From positions 8,537 through 72,536 of the forward strand of contig JAQUEZ010000008.1 of NCBI GenBank assembly GCA_028684915.1: a stretch of DNA of 64,000 bases, in the 5' to 3' direction. Under the pieces are notes generated by a model. It had not been told where the DNA came from, searched no databases, and saw only the letters and a program-made list of their open reading frames with translations. Position numbers and translations under genes: made by a program. This document shows, one piece after another, positions 28,416 to 37,232 of this stretch (positions within the stretch are counted from its first letter, which is position 1; every line of letters starts with the position of its first letter). The stretch comes from Desulfobulbus sp. GTDB taxonomy: Bacteria; Desulfobacterota; Desulfobulbia; Desulfobulbales; Desulfobulbaceae.

Positions 28416-28683
28416 GAGAACACCTCTTTGAGGAATTGGGGGACAGGAGAACCTCGCTCTCATCCCGGTACGATGTTTGTCACTTTTCTGGTTTGGAGTG
28501 TTGTTCTGCGGTTAACTCGATTGTGCGGTGGTGACGGCAGCGCATTAATCAAGTTGCCCGCTCCAGGATTTGTTAGCGGTAATTATGTGAAAATTAATTC
28601 CCATAAAAGGCCTAAAAAAAACAACCTCGAAACGTTGATGCAGAAACGTGTGCTCAGATGAATGAACTGAGACTCATACCTGA

Positions 28684-29283
28684 TTACTCTGCGACCAACA
28701 TGAGGTGAAAAAGTGGCCAGGCCGCAATAAAATGGCCTTTGACATCAAAATCTCCTTCACTCATATGCCAAAGGAGGGCTGCTGGTTGCACAATGCCAAA
28801 AAACATCCGTGCCACAGCAGCGGGTTCCAGATCAGGACGAATCTCGCCCTTTTTCTGTCCCTCACGAACTATTGCTTCCAGTTCAAGCAAATAACCACTG
28901 ACAATAAGATACATCCTTTGGCGTTTGATTCTCTCCTGCCCCCACAATTCGTCGGAAAAAACGATGCGAGGGATTCCCTGGTGCTGGCAAATCAGTCCTT
29001 CATGCAAGCGGAGTAATTCACGAAGACGGTCTATAGCGTTTTCTTTTTTCTGCCGGACAATCTCCACATTTTTATACATCTTCTCCCGTATGTGTTCGAG
29101 GATCGCCCCGAGAATCGCGTCTTTGTTCTTGAAGTGCCGATAAAGCGCTGAAGGGGCCAGGCCAAGATGGGCGGCAATCTCGCTGATCTTTAATTTCTTG
29201 ACCTCGGTATCGCTCAAAATGTGGAGAGCAGCTTCAACGATCTGTTCTTTTCGTATGTCAGTGGCAACTTTTTCTGTAGTCAT
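28684..29283 (-). CDS. TetR-family regulator (copy 1)
   Basis: This 199-residue protein has an N-terminal TetR helix-turn-helix (IVEAALHILSD, then ISEIAAHLGLAPSALYRHFK with NKDAILGAI). Its ligand-binding part includes GIPRIVFSDELWGQERIK, shared in pattern with the other TetR protein (31340-31948; HPGVPRIMFGELQ). A 20-bp inverted repeat lies directly upstream (29295-29314), so autoregulation is likely. The ligand is unknown; its context next to a polyferredoxin gene and a cupin suggests control of neighbouring cargo. Confidence 0.9.
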   Translation of the reverse strand: MTTEKVATDIRKEQIVEAALHILSDTEVKKLKISEIAAHLGLAPSALYRHFKNKDAILGAILEHIREKMYKNVEIVRQKKENAIDRLRELLRLHEGLICQHQGIPRIVFSDELWGQERIKRQRMYLIVSGYLLELEAIVREGQKKGEIRPDLEPAAVARMFFGIVQPAALLWHMSEGDFDVKGHFIAAWPLFHLMLVAE

Positions 29284-29294
29284 CGCAGGATTCC

Positions 29295-29314
29295 ATGTGA
29301 ATTTACTTTCACAT
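29295..29314. promoter_or_regulatory. Inverted repeat, probable TetR operator
   Basis: ATGTGAA-TTTACT-TTCACAT is a perfect 7-bp inverted repeat with a 6-base spacer, 12 bp upstream of the tetR start codon at 29283. The half-site resembles a CRP site, but the TGTGA/TCACA spacing is 8 instead of 6. A TetR operator is therefore preferred. Confidence 0.6.
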
Positions 29315-29354
29315 TAAGTGCGGACTATGGTAGCGTCAAGAGTGGTATCGATTA

Positions 29355-30362
29355 TCAGTATGTTGTTGGGTGACTGATTTTCTCAGCCACCTGGTACATC
29401 TGCTTGAACGTCGCGGGAGAGACCTTGCTTTGCCAATGACCACTGAAATTGGCTGCAATCCAAAAACCGAGAAAAATAATCACGGTCAATAGAGGAAGGA
29501 GCCAAGACCCGACCTTTCTGCCCGCCCCTTGCAGAGTGAGGCACTCCTTCTGAGGGCAGGTGACAATACATTCAAGACAGCCGACACATTCAGGAGAGCG
29601 AATAGTATGTTTCTGACTGACCTTAATGCCGCCTGGACAACGAGCATCGCATTTTCGGCAATCAATGCATGTCTTGCTGTCACGGTTGACCTGCAGCGGG
29701 CTCACCAAGGCGAGTAATCCAAGTAGTGCTCCATAGGGACAGAGAAATCGACACCAGAAGTTGGCTACTACAAAAGAGAGAACGACCAAAGAGATAAGGA
29801 TAGCCAAGGTCAGGTGCGATGGGGAAAGAAAAAATTGGAGCATCTTGGCGTCTGCCGCCAGATTATAAGGGGTTTGCAAAAAGGATGCGATTGCTGCTAC
29901 ATCCATCTTCCAGCAGATGATGTAGAGAAAAAATCCGAGGAACAAATATTTGAGACTGCTGAGAAGTAGAGCCAGCCAAGCAGGGACTTTCCGGAGGATC
30001 TTGAATTTTGCCCCTATCCATTGAACCTGATGGCTCAGAAAGCCTACCGGGCAAATCCAACCGCAAAACCCCTTCCGGGCCAATAAGCCAATTATTAATG
30101 CAGCCATGAAGATGACTAAACCAGCCGGATGAATAGGGTCAAATTCGGCGGTGAGAATGAATCGTTTGAGGCTCAGCAGGGCAGAAATCGGCAAAAAACC
30201 TTCCACTCCTGGTGGCCTGGCAACATACTGTCCCTGATCCAGGGTCCATTGGTAGAAGAGAAAAAATCGATATCCTATATAAAGGGTAAATAGCCCGAAA
30301 GATGCTTGGACTATTCTCCTTATTCCGCTGATATTTTTATGAAAGAATGCGTTTGCAGGCAT
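29355..30362 (-). CDS. Membrane 4Fe-4S polyferredoxin (NapH/NosR C-terminus-like)
   Basis: This 335-residue membrane protein has about five or six membrane helices and NapH-type motifs: FCGWICPVGFLSHQVQW and FWCRFLCPYGALLGLLAL. Two cytoplasmic [4Fe-4S] motifs follow, CIDCRKCDARCPGG and CVGCLECIVTCPQKEC. Such proteins pass electrons from menaquinol or ferredoxin to periplasmic or cytoplasmic oxidoreductases, including nitrate, NO and N2O systems. A single C-terminal helix near 285-305 precedes a short tail. In this cargo it is a candidate quinol-linked electron route to the cytochromes or Hcp. Confidence 0.85.
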   Translation of the reverse strand: MPANAFFHKNISGIRRIVQASFGLFTLYIGYRFFLFYQWTLDQGQYVARPPGVEGFLPISALLSLKRFILTAEFDPIHPAGLVIFMAALIIGLLARKGFCGWICPVGFLSHQVQWIGAKFKILRKVPAWLALLLSSLKYLFLGFFLYIICWKMDVAAIASFLQTPYNLAADAKMLQFFLSPSHLTLAILISLVVLSFVVANFWCRFLCPYGALLGLLALVSPLQVNRDSKTCIDCRKCDARCPGGIKVSQKHTIRSPECVGCLECIVTCPQKECLTLQGAGRKVGSWLLPLLTVIIFLGFWIAANFSGHWQSKVSPATFKQMYQVAEKISHPTTY

Positions 30363-30400
30363 GATTCACTCCTAAGAACAAAGGCGGCAGATCTGTCAAT

Positions 30401-31072
30401 TTATCGAGTCCAGTAATCGAGGAGTCCGCTCATCACCGAATTGATTGCGGGGAAACGGCTTTCATCGTGTTGCTGGATGAATGGAGCTTTTATAATTTCA
30501 TCCGCACAATGGTCGATAAGATTTTGGAGGCTTTCCTTGGTCGTTTCCAGGTGGAACTGCAGGCCAATCACCCTGTTTTCATACATAAACCCCTGGTGTG
30601 GGCAGGCCTGAGAACGGGCCAGTAGAACGCTGCCTTTGGGCAGGTCAAATGTGTCACCATGCCAATGCATTACCCGGAGTCCAACTGGAAACAAGGCGCG
30701 GATCTCCTCGGGAGCCTCTTGGGCAATGTTGACGGGGAACCAGCCGATTTCTTTTTCTTTATTTTTATAGACCTGAGCCCCTAAAACATCGGCTAGCAGC
30801 TGAGCGCCAAGACAGATTCCCAAGATTGGTTTGCCGGTGGCTATGGCCTCCTGTAAAAATTCTTTTTCCCGGGCCAGCCAGGGGTACTTTGCTTCCTCAT
30901 AAATATTCATCGGGCCGCCCATGACCACGAGATAATCAAAATCGGCCAAGGCTGGAAGCCGGTCACCGGCATATAACCTTGTGCACGAAATTTGGACGCC
31001 GGAAGAAACGGCCCAATGTTCGATACTCCCCAACCCCTCAAAAGGAACATGTTGCAGATAATGAAGTCTCAT
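30401..31072 (-). CDS. Class I glutamine amidotransferase (GMP-synthase-like)
   Basis: This 223-residue stand-alone class I glutamine amidotransferase has the catalytic Cys in PILGICLGAQLLADVLG and the His/Glu pair in GLQFHLETTKESL; VVMGGPMNIYEE forms the oxyanion loop. It is probably a glutamine or gamma-glutamyl hydrolase of unknown substrate. ATG 31072 was chosen because AAGGAAAACATT precedes it. It is divergent from the tetR-efflux operon, and an FNR-like box lies in the shared promoter region. Confidence 0.85.
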   Translation of the reverse strand: MRLHYLQHVPFEGLGSIEHWAVSSGVQISCTRLYAGDRLPALADFDYLVVMGGPMNIYEEAKYPWLAREKEFLQEAIATGKPILGICLGAQLLADVLGAQVYKNKEKEIGWFPVNIAQEAPEEIRALFPVGLRVMHWHGDTFDLPKGSVLLARSQACPHQGFMYENRVIGLQFHLETTKESLQNLIDHCADEIIKAPFIQQHDESRFPAINSVMSGLLDYWTR

Positions 31073-31220
31073 AATGTTTTCCTTGTAACGTTGTTGCTGT
31101 TTGCCAAGCACTCCCTGTGCTCACGAAAATCTATGTACGGCGTACATCGAAGATTGCTCTCTAAGCAAAAGAAAGAGATAAGCTTCCAGAGCATGATAAT
31201 CGGATCGCAAGCACAATAAA

Positions 31221-31234
31221 TTGATTTAGATCAA
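31221..31234. promoter_or_regulatory. FNR-type box in the divergent promoter
   Basis: TTGATTTAGATCAA is a perfect TTGAT-N4-ATCAA palindrome. It lies between the amidotransferase (start 31072, minus) and tetR copy 2 (start 31340, plus). A CRP/FNR-family regulator, such as FNR or a related NO sensor, could act here. Confidence 0.55.
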
Positions 31235-31292
31235 AAAAATGGAAAGAGATGGATTGGTAGGTTTCATTTATTTCTTGTGAATTTTTTCTTCA

Positions 31293-31326
31293 GCATTAAG
31301 ATAGTAATTAATTACTATCTTAATGC
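31293..31326. promoter_or_regulatory. 34-bp perfect palindrome, TetR operator of the efflux operon
   Basis: The left half GCATTAAGATAGTAATT is followed immediately by its exact reverse complement, giving a 34-bp perfect palindrome without spacer. It lies 13 bp before the tetR copy 2 start codon and contains the tandem TTAATTAC/GTAATTAA core common in TetR operators. Autorepression of the tetR-efflux operon is the simplest reading. Confidence 0.8.
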
Positions 31327-31339
31327 AAGGGGGAGCTTA

Positions 31340-31948
31340 ATGGGGCCAAAATCAAAACATCTCCCCGCTGAGGAACGGCGGGCTGTAATCATTGAATCCG
31401 TGGTAACGCTTGCAGGGGCGCAAAACCCTAACAAAATTACGACAGCAGCCATTGCCAGTCACATGAACTTGACCCAGGGAGCAATTTTCCGCCATTTCCC
31501 TAATAAAGAAGCCATTTGGACAGCTGTTATGGAGTGGGTCGAAGAGCGGTTACTTACTCTTATCAAGCGTTCTGCCAAACAGGGCGATCCTTCTTTAACG
31601 ACGTTGCAGACAATATTCATGAAGCACATCGAATTCGTCGCCAATCACCCTGGAGTTCCAAGAATAATGTTTGGTGAACTGCAACGAGCCGAATCGACAC
31701 CGGCGAAGCGTGTGGTGCAGACTATTCTTCAACGTTATGGTGCGTATCTACAGGGACTTTTGAAGAACGGAAAAAAGACAGGTGAGTTATCGCCTAATCT
31801 GGATACCGAAGCAGCGACCATGCTTTTTATCGGCTCGATCCAGGGCTTAATTATGCAATCTTTATTAGCCGAAGATGTCGAGCAAATGCTCCTCAATGCA
31901 CCAAGGGTATTCGCGATTTATCGGCGTGGTATTGGGAGTGCACAATGA
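31340..31948 (+). CDS. TetR-family regulator (copy 2)
   Basis: This 202-residue TetR regulator has its HTH in ITTAAIASHMNLTQGAIFRH and FPNKEAIW, and the ligand domain contains HPGVPRIMFGELQRAES. ATG 31340 is preferred because AAGGGGGAGC lies just upstream; earlier in-frame codons run through the palindromic operator. The stop overlaps the start of the HlyD gene by ATGA, so the repressor heads the efflux operon and should respond to an exported substrate. Confidence 0.92.
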   Translation: MGPKSKHLPAEERRAVIIESVVTLAGAQNPNKITTAAIASHMNLTQGAIFRHFPNKEAIWTAVMEWVEERLLTLIKRSAKQGDPSLTTLQTIFMKHIEFVANHPGVPRIMFGELQRAESTPAKRVVQTILQRYGAYLQGLLKNGKKTGELSPNLDTEAATMLFIGSIQGLIMQSLLAEDVEQMLLNAPRVFAIYRRGIGSAQ

Positions 31949-33096
31949 AATTTTTCGCCACCTATAGACGTACTTTGGCGTTATTGGGTGTCTGCATTCC
32001 GCTGCTTGTGGTCTTTATTTATGTCGGTCTTCGATCTGGGCCGCTCGCGCCTGTCGCAGTAACAGTGGTGGGGGTTGAATCGAAAATAATCAAACCCGCT
32101 ATTTTCGGAATCGGCACGGTGGATGCTCGATTTATATATAAAATTGGACCTACTGCTGCAGGGCGAATCAAATCGATGGATGTGCATGTGGGCAATAAGG
32201 TCAAAGCCGGGCAGATGCTTGGTGAGATGGATCAGGTTGATTTAGATGATAGAATTCAATCACAGCAGTCAGTAATAAAACGTGCCGAAGCCGCGTTGCG
32301 CGAGGCAGAAGCTCGCAATGAATATGCCCAGAATCAAGTCAAAAGGTATGGGCAATTGTTTGCATTGCGCTCGACCAGTGAAGAAATCGTCACCACCAAG
32401 CGATTGGAACTCAAGATAGCGCAGGCCTCTCTTGCTGCTGCTCAGGAAGAACTTGCCCGATCACGCTCTGATAGGGAAGCGCTCCTTGCGCAGAGGGCCA
32501 ATCTTCGCCTGATTGCGCCAGTTGATGGAGTGGTGACCATGCGGGAAGCCGACCCAGGTACTACCATCGTTGGTGGCCAGACTGTGGTGGAGATTATTAA
32601 TCCACAGAGTCTTTGGATCAATGTACGTTTTGATCAGATCAGTGCATCAGGGCTTGCTCCTGGTCTTCCTGCCCATATCATTTTACGATCACGTCCTGGT
32701 CAGGTATTGCATGGACAGATCATGCGAGTAGAACCCAAGGCCGATCAGGTTACAGAAGAAACGCTTGCTAAAGTAATCTTCAAGACCATTGCTGAACCGT
32801 TACCTGCACTCGGTGAACTGGCCGAGGTAACGGTTGATTTGCAGCCGCTGCCAGCCAGGCCGTCAATCCCTAATGCTGCTATTAGGCGTAAAGAAAATCA
32901 AATGGGGGTTTGGCGGATCGTTGATAATGGTTTGCAATTCTCACCAATCAAACTCGGTGCCGTGGATCTAGGGGGCCTGGTCCAAGTACATGATGGACTT
33001 AACACGGGCGATCAAGTCGTCGTTTACAGTGAAAGGGCTTTGAACTTACGGAGCAAAATTCGCGTAGTCAACACCATTCCTGGGACGTTCCGATGA
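31945..33096 (+). CDS. Periplasmic adaptor of an ABC efflux system (HlyD/MacA-like)
   Basis: This 383-residue membrane-fusion protein has an N-terminal anchor helix at about 11-30 and a biotinyl-lipoyl-like half at 65-95 (GRIKSMDVHVGNKVKAGQML). A coiled coil at ~100-190 is followed by the second half LIAPVDGVVTMREADPGTTI and beta domains. It would connect the inner-membrane permease encoded next to an outer-membrane channel. No TolC-like gene is in the operon. ATGA overlaps on both sides show tight coupling with tetR and the permease. Confidence 0.9.
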   Translation: MKFFATYRRTLALLGVCIPLLVVFIYVGLRSGPLAPVAVTVVGVESKIIKPAIFGIGTVDARFIYKIGPTAAGRIKSMDVHVGNKVKAGQMLGEMDQVDLDDRIQSQQSVIKRAEAALREAEARNEYAQNQVKRYGQLFALRSTSEEIVTTKRLELKIAQASLAAAQEELARSRSDREALLAQRANLRLIAPVDGVVTMREADPGTTIVGGQTVVEIINPQSLWINVRFDQISASGLAPGLPAHIILRSRPGQVLHGQIMRVEPKADQVTEETLAKVIFKTIAEPLPALGELAEVTVDLQPLPARPSIPNAAIRRKENQMGVWRIVDNGLQFSPIKLGAVDLGGLVQVHDGLNTGDQVVVYSERALNLRSKIRVVNTIPGTFR

Positions 33097-34298
33097 TTAG
33101 CCTGGCTGGTCGGGACATACTGTACACTTGGGGGAAATTTATTTTCACGGGCATGGGGCTGGGACTATTGATCGGCGTGACCCTGGTTATGGCTGGTGTT
33201 TATCGAGGTATGGTCGACGATGGCAAGGCGCTTCTGGACAACAGCGGTGCAGATCTTTGGGTAGTACAGAAGGATACCTTGGGACCTTACGCGGAATCAT
33301 CGAGTCTTTATGATGATATGTATCGTACCATCCTGAGCATCCATGGCGTTGCCCAGGCAGCAAATGTGACATACCTGACCATGCAGGTGCGCAAGGAAGG
33401 AAAAGATGTTCGTGCCATGGTGGTTGGTATTGCCCCTGGTAACATGGGGCAAACACCTGGATGGCCACCGTACCTTATTGCGGGACGCCAGATCACTCGG
33501 GGCCATTATGAAGCGGTAGCCGACCTAGCCACAGGTTTTCAGGTGGGAGATCATCTAGTTCTTCGACGGAATCAGTACACCGTTGTGGGGTTGACACGGC
33601 GTATGGTCTCTTCAAGTGGGGACCCGATGATATTTATTCCACTCAAGGATGCCCAAGAGGCGCAATTCCTTAAGGATAATGACGCTATTTGGCAAAACAG
33701 ACGTCGCACTGAGGCTAATCCATCATTTAATCGTCCTAGCGTTCCTGGGTTGCTTGATTCCGTGGTTGCTTCGCAAAGTACGAACGCATATGTAAATGCC
33801 ATCCTGGTTACCTTACAACCTGGTTCTGCTCCAGATGAGGTCGCGGAATCCATCCGCCGATGGAAGCGTTTTACGGTTTACACGCGGGAGCAGATGGAAG
33901 GAATCCTGGTCGGCAAGCTCATTGCCACTTCAGCACGGCAAATTAGCATGTTCCTGATAATTTTAGCTGTTGTCAGCGCCGCCATAGTTGCTTTCATTAT
34001 TTATACACTCACAATGGACAAGATACGTGAAATAGCGGTGTTGAAACTCATCGGCACTCGCAATCGTACCATTGCCACCATGATTATACAGCAGGCCCTT
34101 GCACTTGGAGTCATCGGTTTTGTTGTCGGTAAAATCAGCGCGACATTCGCGGCGCCATATTTTCCCAAATATGTATTACTGACTCCTTTCGACTCTATTG
34201 TGGGATTTTTCGTCGTTCTACTGATCTGTATCCTGGCTAGCATCGTTGCCATTCGCATGGCACTTATGGTCGATCCATCTGAGGCCATCGGAGGATGA
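33093..34298 (+). CDS. ABC transporter permease (FtsX/MacB type)
   Basis: This 401-residue permease has one N-terminal membrane helix (~13-38), a periplasmic domain of about 230 residues, and three C-terminal helices (near 280-310, 325-350 and 365-390), the MacB/LolC/FtsX four-helix layout. Late motifs include DKIREIAVLKLIGTRNRTIA and the ending ALMVDPSEAIGG, which matches the family end P-x-E-A-I/L. It belongs to the tetR-adaptor-permease-ATPase operon. The substrate is unknown; MacB-type pumps export peptides, lipids or toxic small molecules. Confidence 0.9.
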   Translation: MISLAGRDILYTWGKFIFTGMGLGLLIGVTLVMAGVYRGMVDDGKALLDNSGADLWVVQKDTLGPYAESSSLYDDMYRTILSIHGVAQAANVTYLTMQVRKEGKDVRAMVVGIAPGNMGQTPGWPPYLIAGRQITRGHYEAVADLATGFQVGDHLVLRRNQYTVVGLTRRMVSSSGDPMIFIPLKDAQEAQFLKDNDAIWQNRRRTEANPSFNRPSVPGLLDSVVASQSTNAYVNAILVTLQPGSAPDEVAESIRRWKRFTVYTREQMEGILVGKLIATSARQISMFLIILAVVSAAIVAFIIYTLTMDKIREIAVLKLIGTRNRTIATMIIQQALALGVIGFVVGKISATFAAPYFPKYVLLTPFDSIVGFFVVLLICILASIVAIRMALMVDPSEAIGG

Positions 34299-34299
34299 G

Positions 34300-35001
34300 A
34301 TGAAAGTTGGGGGAATTCGCATCGAAGGATTGCGCAAATGCTATGGTAAGGGGGATACAGCAGTAGAAGCATTAAAAGGAGTGGACATGCACGTTACCCC
34401 AGGGGAAGTGGTTGGATTAATCGGCCCTTCCGGTTCAGGCAAAAGCACACTGCTTAAATGTTTAGGTGCGGTGATTCAGCCGAGTTCAGGCCGTATGATA
34501 TTGGGCGATGAGGTAATTTATGATAATAACTGGAAAGTTAAGGATTTGAGGGCATTGCGGCGTGACAAGATAGGCTTTGTTTTCCAGGCTCCGTACTTGA
34601 TTCCATTTCTCGATGTTACAGACAATGTGGCGCTATTGCCCATGCTAGCTGGTGTTACCAATGGAGAATCACGCCAAAAGGCTGTAGAATTGTTGACAGC
34701 CCTCGACGTGCAGCATAGGGCTCGCGCCATGCCGTCTCAGCTCTCCGGTGGAGAGCAACAAAGGGTTGCCATAGCTCGTGGTTTAGTCAATCGTCCACCT
34801 GTTATCCTGGCTGATGAACCCACAGCGCCTCTCGACTCTGAGCGTGCTCTAGCTGTTATCCGTATTCTCAACGACATGGCACGCAAATATGAAACAGCCA
34901 TCATCGTCGTTACCCACGATGAAAAAATAATCCCCACATTCAAACGTATTTACCATATCCGTGATGGCGTAACACATGAGGAAAAAGGGCAAGGGAGATA
35001 A
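34300..35001 (+). CDS. ABC transporter ATP-binding protein (MacB/LolD type)
   Basis: This 233-residue ATPase partners the upstream permease. Walker A is GLIGPSGSGKSTLLKCLG, the Q-loop is FVFQAPYLIPFLDVTDNV, the signature is LSGGEQQRVAIARGLVN, and Walker B is VILADEPTAPLDSERA; the switch His is in VVTHDEKI. The start ATG 34300 lies one base after the permease stop. In-frame upstream codons overlap the permease and were rejected. It is the last gene of the efflux operon, 165 bp before hcp copy 2. Confidence 0.94.
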   Translation: MKVGGIRIEGLRKCYGKGDTAVEALKGVDMHVTPGEVVGLIGPSGSGKSTLLKCLGAVIQPSSGRMILGDEVIYDNNWKVKDLRALRRDKIGFVFQAPYLIPFLDVTDNVALLPMLAGVTNGESRQKAVELLTALDVQHRARAMPSQLSGGEQQRVAIARGLVNRPPVILADEPTAPLDSERALAVIRILNDMARKYETAIIVVTHDEKIIPTFKRIYHIRDGVTHEEKGQGR

Positions 35002-35166
35002 TCAGTAAAAACAAAGGCAAGAAGATGGTGTGACGTTAACTCCAAAATGATTGAAAGAATCATTGATTTTTGCCTTAATAAACCGATGCCCCTATAATAA
35101 AAAAACGTTGTTTAATGGCCCAAAATCCAATTATGACGTAACGATTACTCACCGAGGAGGAAACGG

Positions 35167-36795
35167 ATGTTTTGCAATCAATGTGAGCAGACGGCGAAGG
35201 GTATCGGTTGTACTGTTGTTGGCGTTTGCGGCAAAAATGAGGAGGTGGCAGACCTCCAGGATCTTCTGATCTATTCTCTGCAAGGATTGTCTTTGTACGC
35301 TTTGGAGGGACGTAAGCTCTCCATAATCGACGAGGCCACGGATCTATTCATATTGGAGGCAATATTCTCCACCTTAACCAATGTTGATTTTGATCCTGAG
35401 CGGTTTGTTGAGCTGATCAAGCGATCCGTTGAGCTTCGCGAGGCAATGAAAGCCAAGGTTGCAGCCGCTGGAGGAAATGTCGATTTTAAGGAAGCACCAG
35501 CTTCCTCTATCCCAACGGGATCAGTCGCAGATTTAGCGGCTCAAGGCAAGGCTCTGGATTTTCTTAATAACCTGGCTGGAGACAGCAACATTCGGTCGTT
35601 AAAACAAACGGTTCTTTTTGGCTTGAAAGGTATTGGAGCCTATGCTGACCATGCTGCAATCCTTGGTCAGACAGATCCGTCGATCCCAGCCTTTTGCTAT
35701 GAGGCCCTGGTCATGTTGCTCTCTGCTGATTTGTCCATGGATGCCGGAGTGGCCATGGTGATGAAGGCAGGCGAGACCAATTTGCGGGCAATGGAGTTGT
35801 TGGATGCAGGCAACACCGGAACCTATGGTCATCCTGTTCCCACCCCTGTTCCTCTCGGACACCGTAAAAACAAATGCATTCTCATTACGGGCCACGATCT
35901 GCACGACCTTGAACTCCTGTTGCAACAAACTGAGGGCAAAGGAATCGACATTTACACCCATGGTGAGATGCTACCCTGCCATGGCTATCCTGAATTGAAG
36001 AAATACCCGCATTTCTATGGTCACTACGGAACCGCCTGGCAGAACCAACAAAAAGAGTTCCCGAACTTTCCTGGCCCGATTCTCTTTACGACAAACTGCA
36101 TCCAGAAGCCGCGTGACGACTACAAAGATAGAGTCTTCACAAACGGTCTTGTGGGATGGCCAGGCGTGAAGCACATCAACAACAAAGACTATACTCAGGT
36201 TGTCGTGATGGCATTGAGTATGTCAGGGTTTACTGATGATATTGATAACGGTCAGGTCCTGGTCGGTTTTGGCCGTAACAGTGTGCTTGGTGTCGCCGAT
36301 AAAGTCATAGAGGCCGTCAAATCAAAGGCGATTCGCCACTTCTTCCTCGTCGGAGGATGTGACGGTGCCAAACCAGGCCGTGACTATTTCACTAAATTTG
36401 TCGAACAGGTGCCTAACGATTGCGTCGTTTTGACCTTGGCCTGTGGGAAGTTTCGCTTTTTTGATAAAAATTTGGGGGATATTGGCGGAATCCCCCGCCT
36501 GTTGGATGTTGGTCAATGCAATGATGCCTATTCGGCAATTCAAATAGCCGTTGCCCTGGCCAAGGCCTTTGAGTGTGGAGTCAATGATCTCCCCTTGTCA
36601 CTTGTTCTTTCCTGGTATGAGCAGAAAGCTGTGGCCATACTGCTCACCCTGCTTTTCCTTGGTATAAAGGACATACGCTTAGGTCCATCGCTTCCGGCAT
36701 TTATCTCGCCAGATGTGCTTAATTTTCTTGTCAGCACCTTCGATATCAAACCAATAGATACCCCGGAGGCAGATTTAAAAGCGATCCTGGGATAG
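35167..36795 (+). CDS. hcp: Hybrid cluster protein, class I (copy 2)
   Basis: This 542-residue Hcp is very similar to copy 1. It starts MFCNQCEQTAKGIGCTVVGV with the class I cysteine spacing, and keeps all hybrid-cluster motifs: TGHDLHDLE, THGEMLPCHGYPE, TTNCIQKPRDD, GGCDGAKPGRDYF, LACGKFRFF, GQCNDAYSA and WYEQKAVA. It should catalyse hydroxylamine or NO reduction with electrons from a ferredoxin-like donor; a ferredoxin gene follows 132 bp downstream. AGGAGGAAACGG provides a strong ribosome site. Unlike copies 1 and 3, no HcpR-type box was found upstream. Confidence 0.97.
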   Translation: MFCNQCEQTAKGIGCTVVGVCGKNEEVADLQDLLIYSLQGLSLYALEGRKLSIIDEATDLFILEAIFSTLTNVDFDPERFVELIKRSVELREAMKAKVAAAGGNVDFKEAPASSIPTGSVADLAAQGKALDFLNNLAGDSNIRSLKQTVLFGLKGIGAYADHAAILGQTDPSIPAFCYEALVMLLSADLSMDAGVAMVMKAGETNLRAMELLDAGNTGTYGHPVPTPVPLGHRKNKCILITGHDLHDLELLLQQTEGKGIDIYTHGEMLPCHGYPELKKYPHFYGHYGTAWQNQQKEFPNFPGPILFTTNCIQKPRDDYKDRVFTNGLVGWPGVKHINNKDYTQVVVMALSMSGFTDDIDNGQVLVGFGRNSVLGVADKVIEAVKSKAIRHFFLVGGCDGAKPGRDYFTKFVEQVPNDCVVLTLACGKFRFFDKNLGDIGGIPRLLDVGQCNDAYSAIQIAVALAKAFECGVNDLPLSLVLSWYEQKAVAILLTLLFLGIKDIRLGPSLPAFISPDVLNFLVSTFDIKPIDTPEADLKAILG

Positions 36796-36815
36796 CCCTT
36801 TTAAAGAAAAAAATC

Positions 36816-36848
36816 ACCACGTTCACCTTCTCTCCAGGTGAACGTGGT
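36816..36848 (+). terminator. Hairpin after hcp copy 2
   Basis: The 13-bp perfect stem ACCACGTTCACCT (36816-36828) pairs with AGGTGAACGTGGT (36836-36848) over a 7-base loop. The downstream T-tract is weak (AGTGTTTG), so this may be an attenuating terminator or an mRNA-stabilising hairpin before the ferredoxin gene. Confidence 0.6.
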
Positions 36849-36927
36849 AGTGTTTGTAGCCGGTTTTATTTGATTCAGAAGACTCGAAGGAACCGGCTTT
36901 TTTTAACTAAATTCTTCGTGAGGAAAG

Positions 36928-37128
36928 ATGGTTATGAAGCAGGTTGAGATTGATCAAAATGAATGTATTGGTTGCGAGACTTGTGTTGAATTGTGTCCGG
37001 ATATTTTTGCCTTCAATAATGAGGGAAATAAGGCATATGTCATAATGCCGGAAGGAGGAGATCAATCTTGTATTGAAGAGGCAATCGCGGCATGTCCTGC
37101 TGAGTGTATCAGTAACAATGATAAATAG
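36928..37128 (+). CDS. Small 4Fe-4S ferredoxin
   Basis: This 66-residue ferredoxin has CIGCETCVELCPD at residues 13-24 and a lone CPAE near the C-terminus. That pattern suits a single [4Fe-4S] cluster, as in Desulfovibrio-type monocluster ferredoxins. It is a likely electron donor for the adjacent hcp copy 2, comparable to ferredoxin-Hcp pairs elsewhere. A second in-frame ATG lies two codons downstream. GAGGAAAG supplies the ribosome site. Confidence 0.92.
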   Translation: MVMKQVEIDQNECIGCETCVELCPDIFAFNNEGNKAYVIMPEGGDQSCIEEAIAACPAECISNNDK

Positions 37129-37232
37129 TCTTATGTCCAGCTTCTACCTGCCAAAATATTGTTAATTTCCTCTATGTTTGAACCGGTTAAGACATCAGGT
37201 TAGATTTTTATTGCTAACCTATGGAGGAAGCA

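Noticed and set aside
29295..29314. Read as a CRP (TGTGA-N6-TCACA) site
   Set aside because: The half-site spacing is 8, not 6; the position just before tetR fits an operator better.
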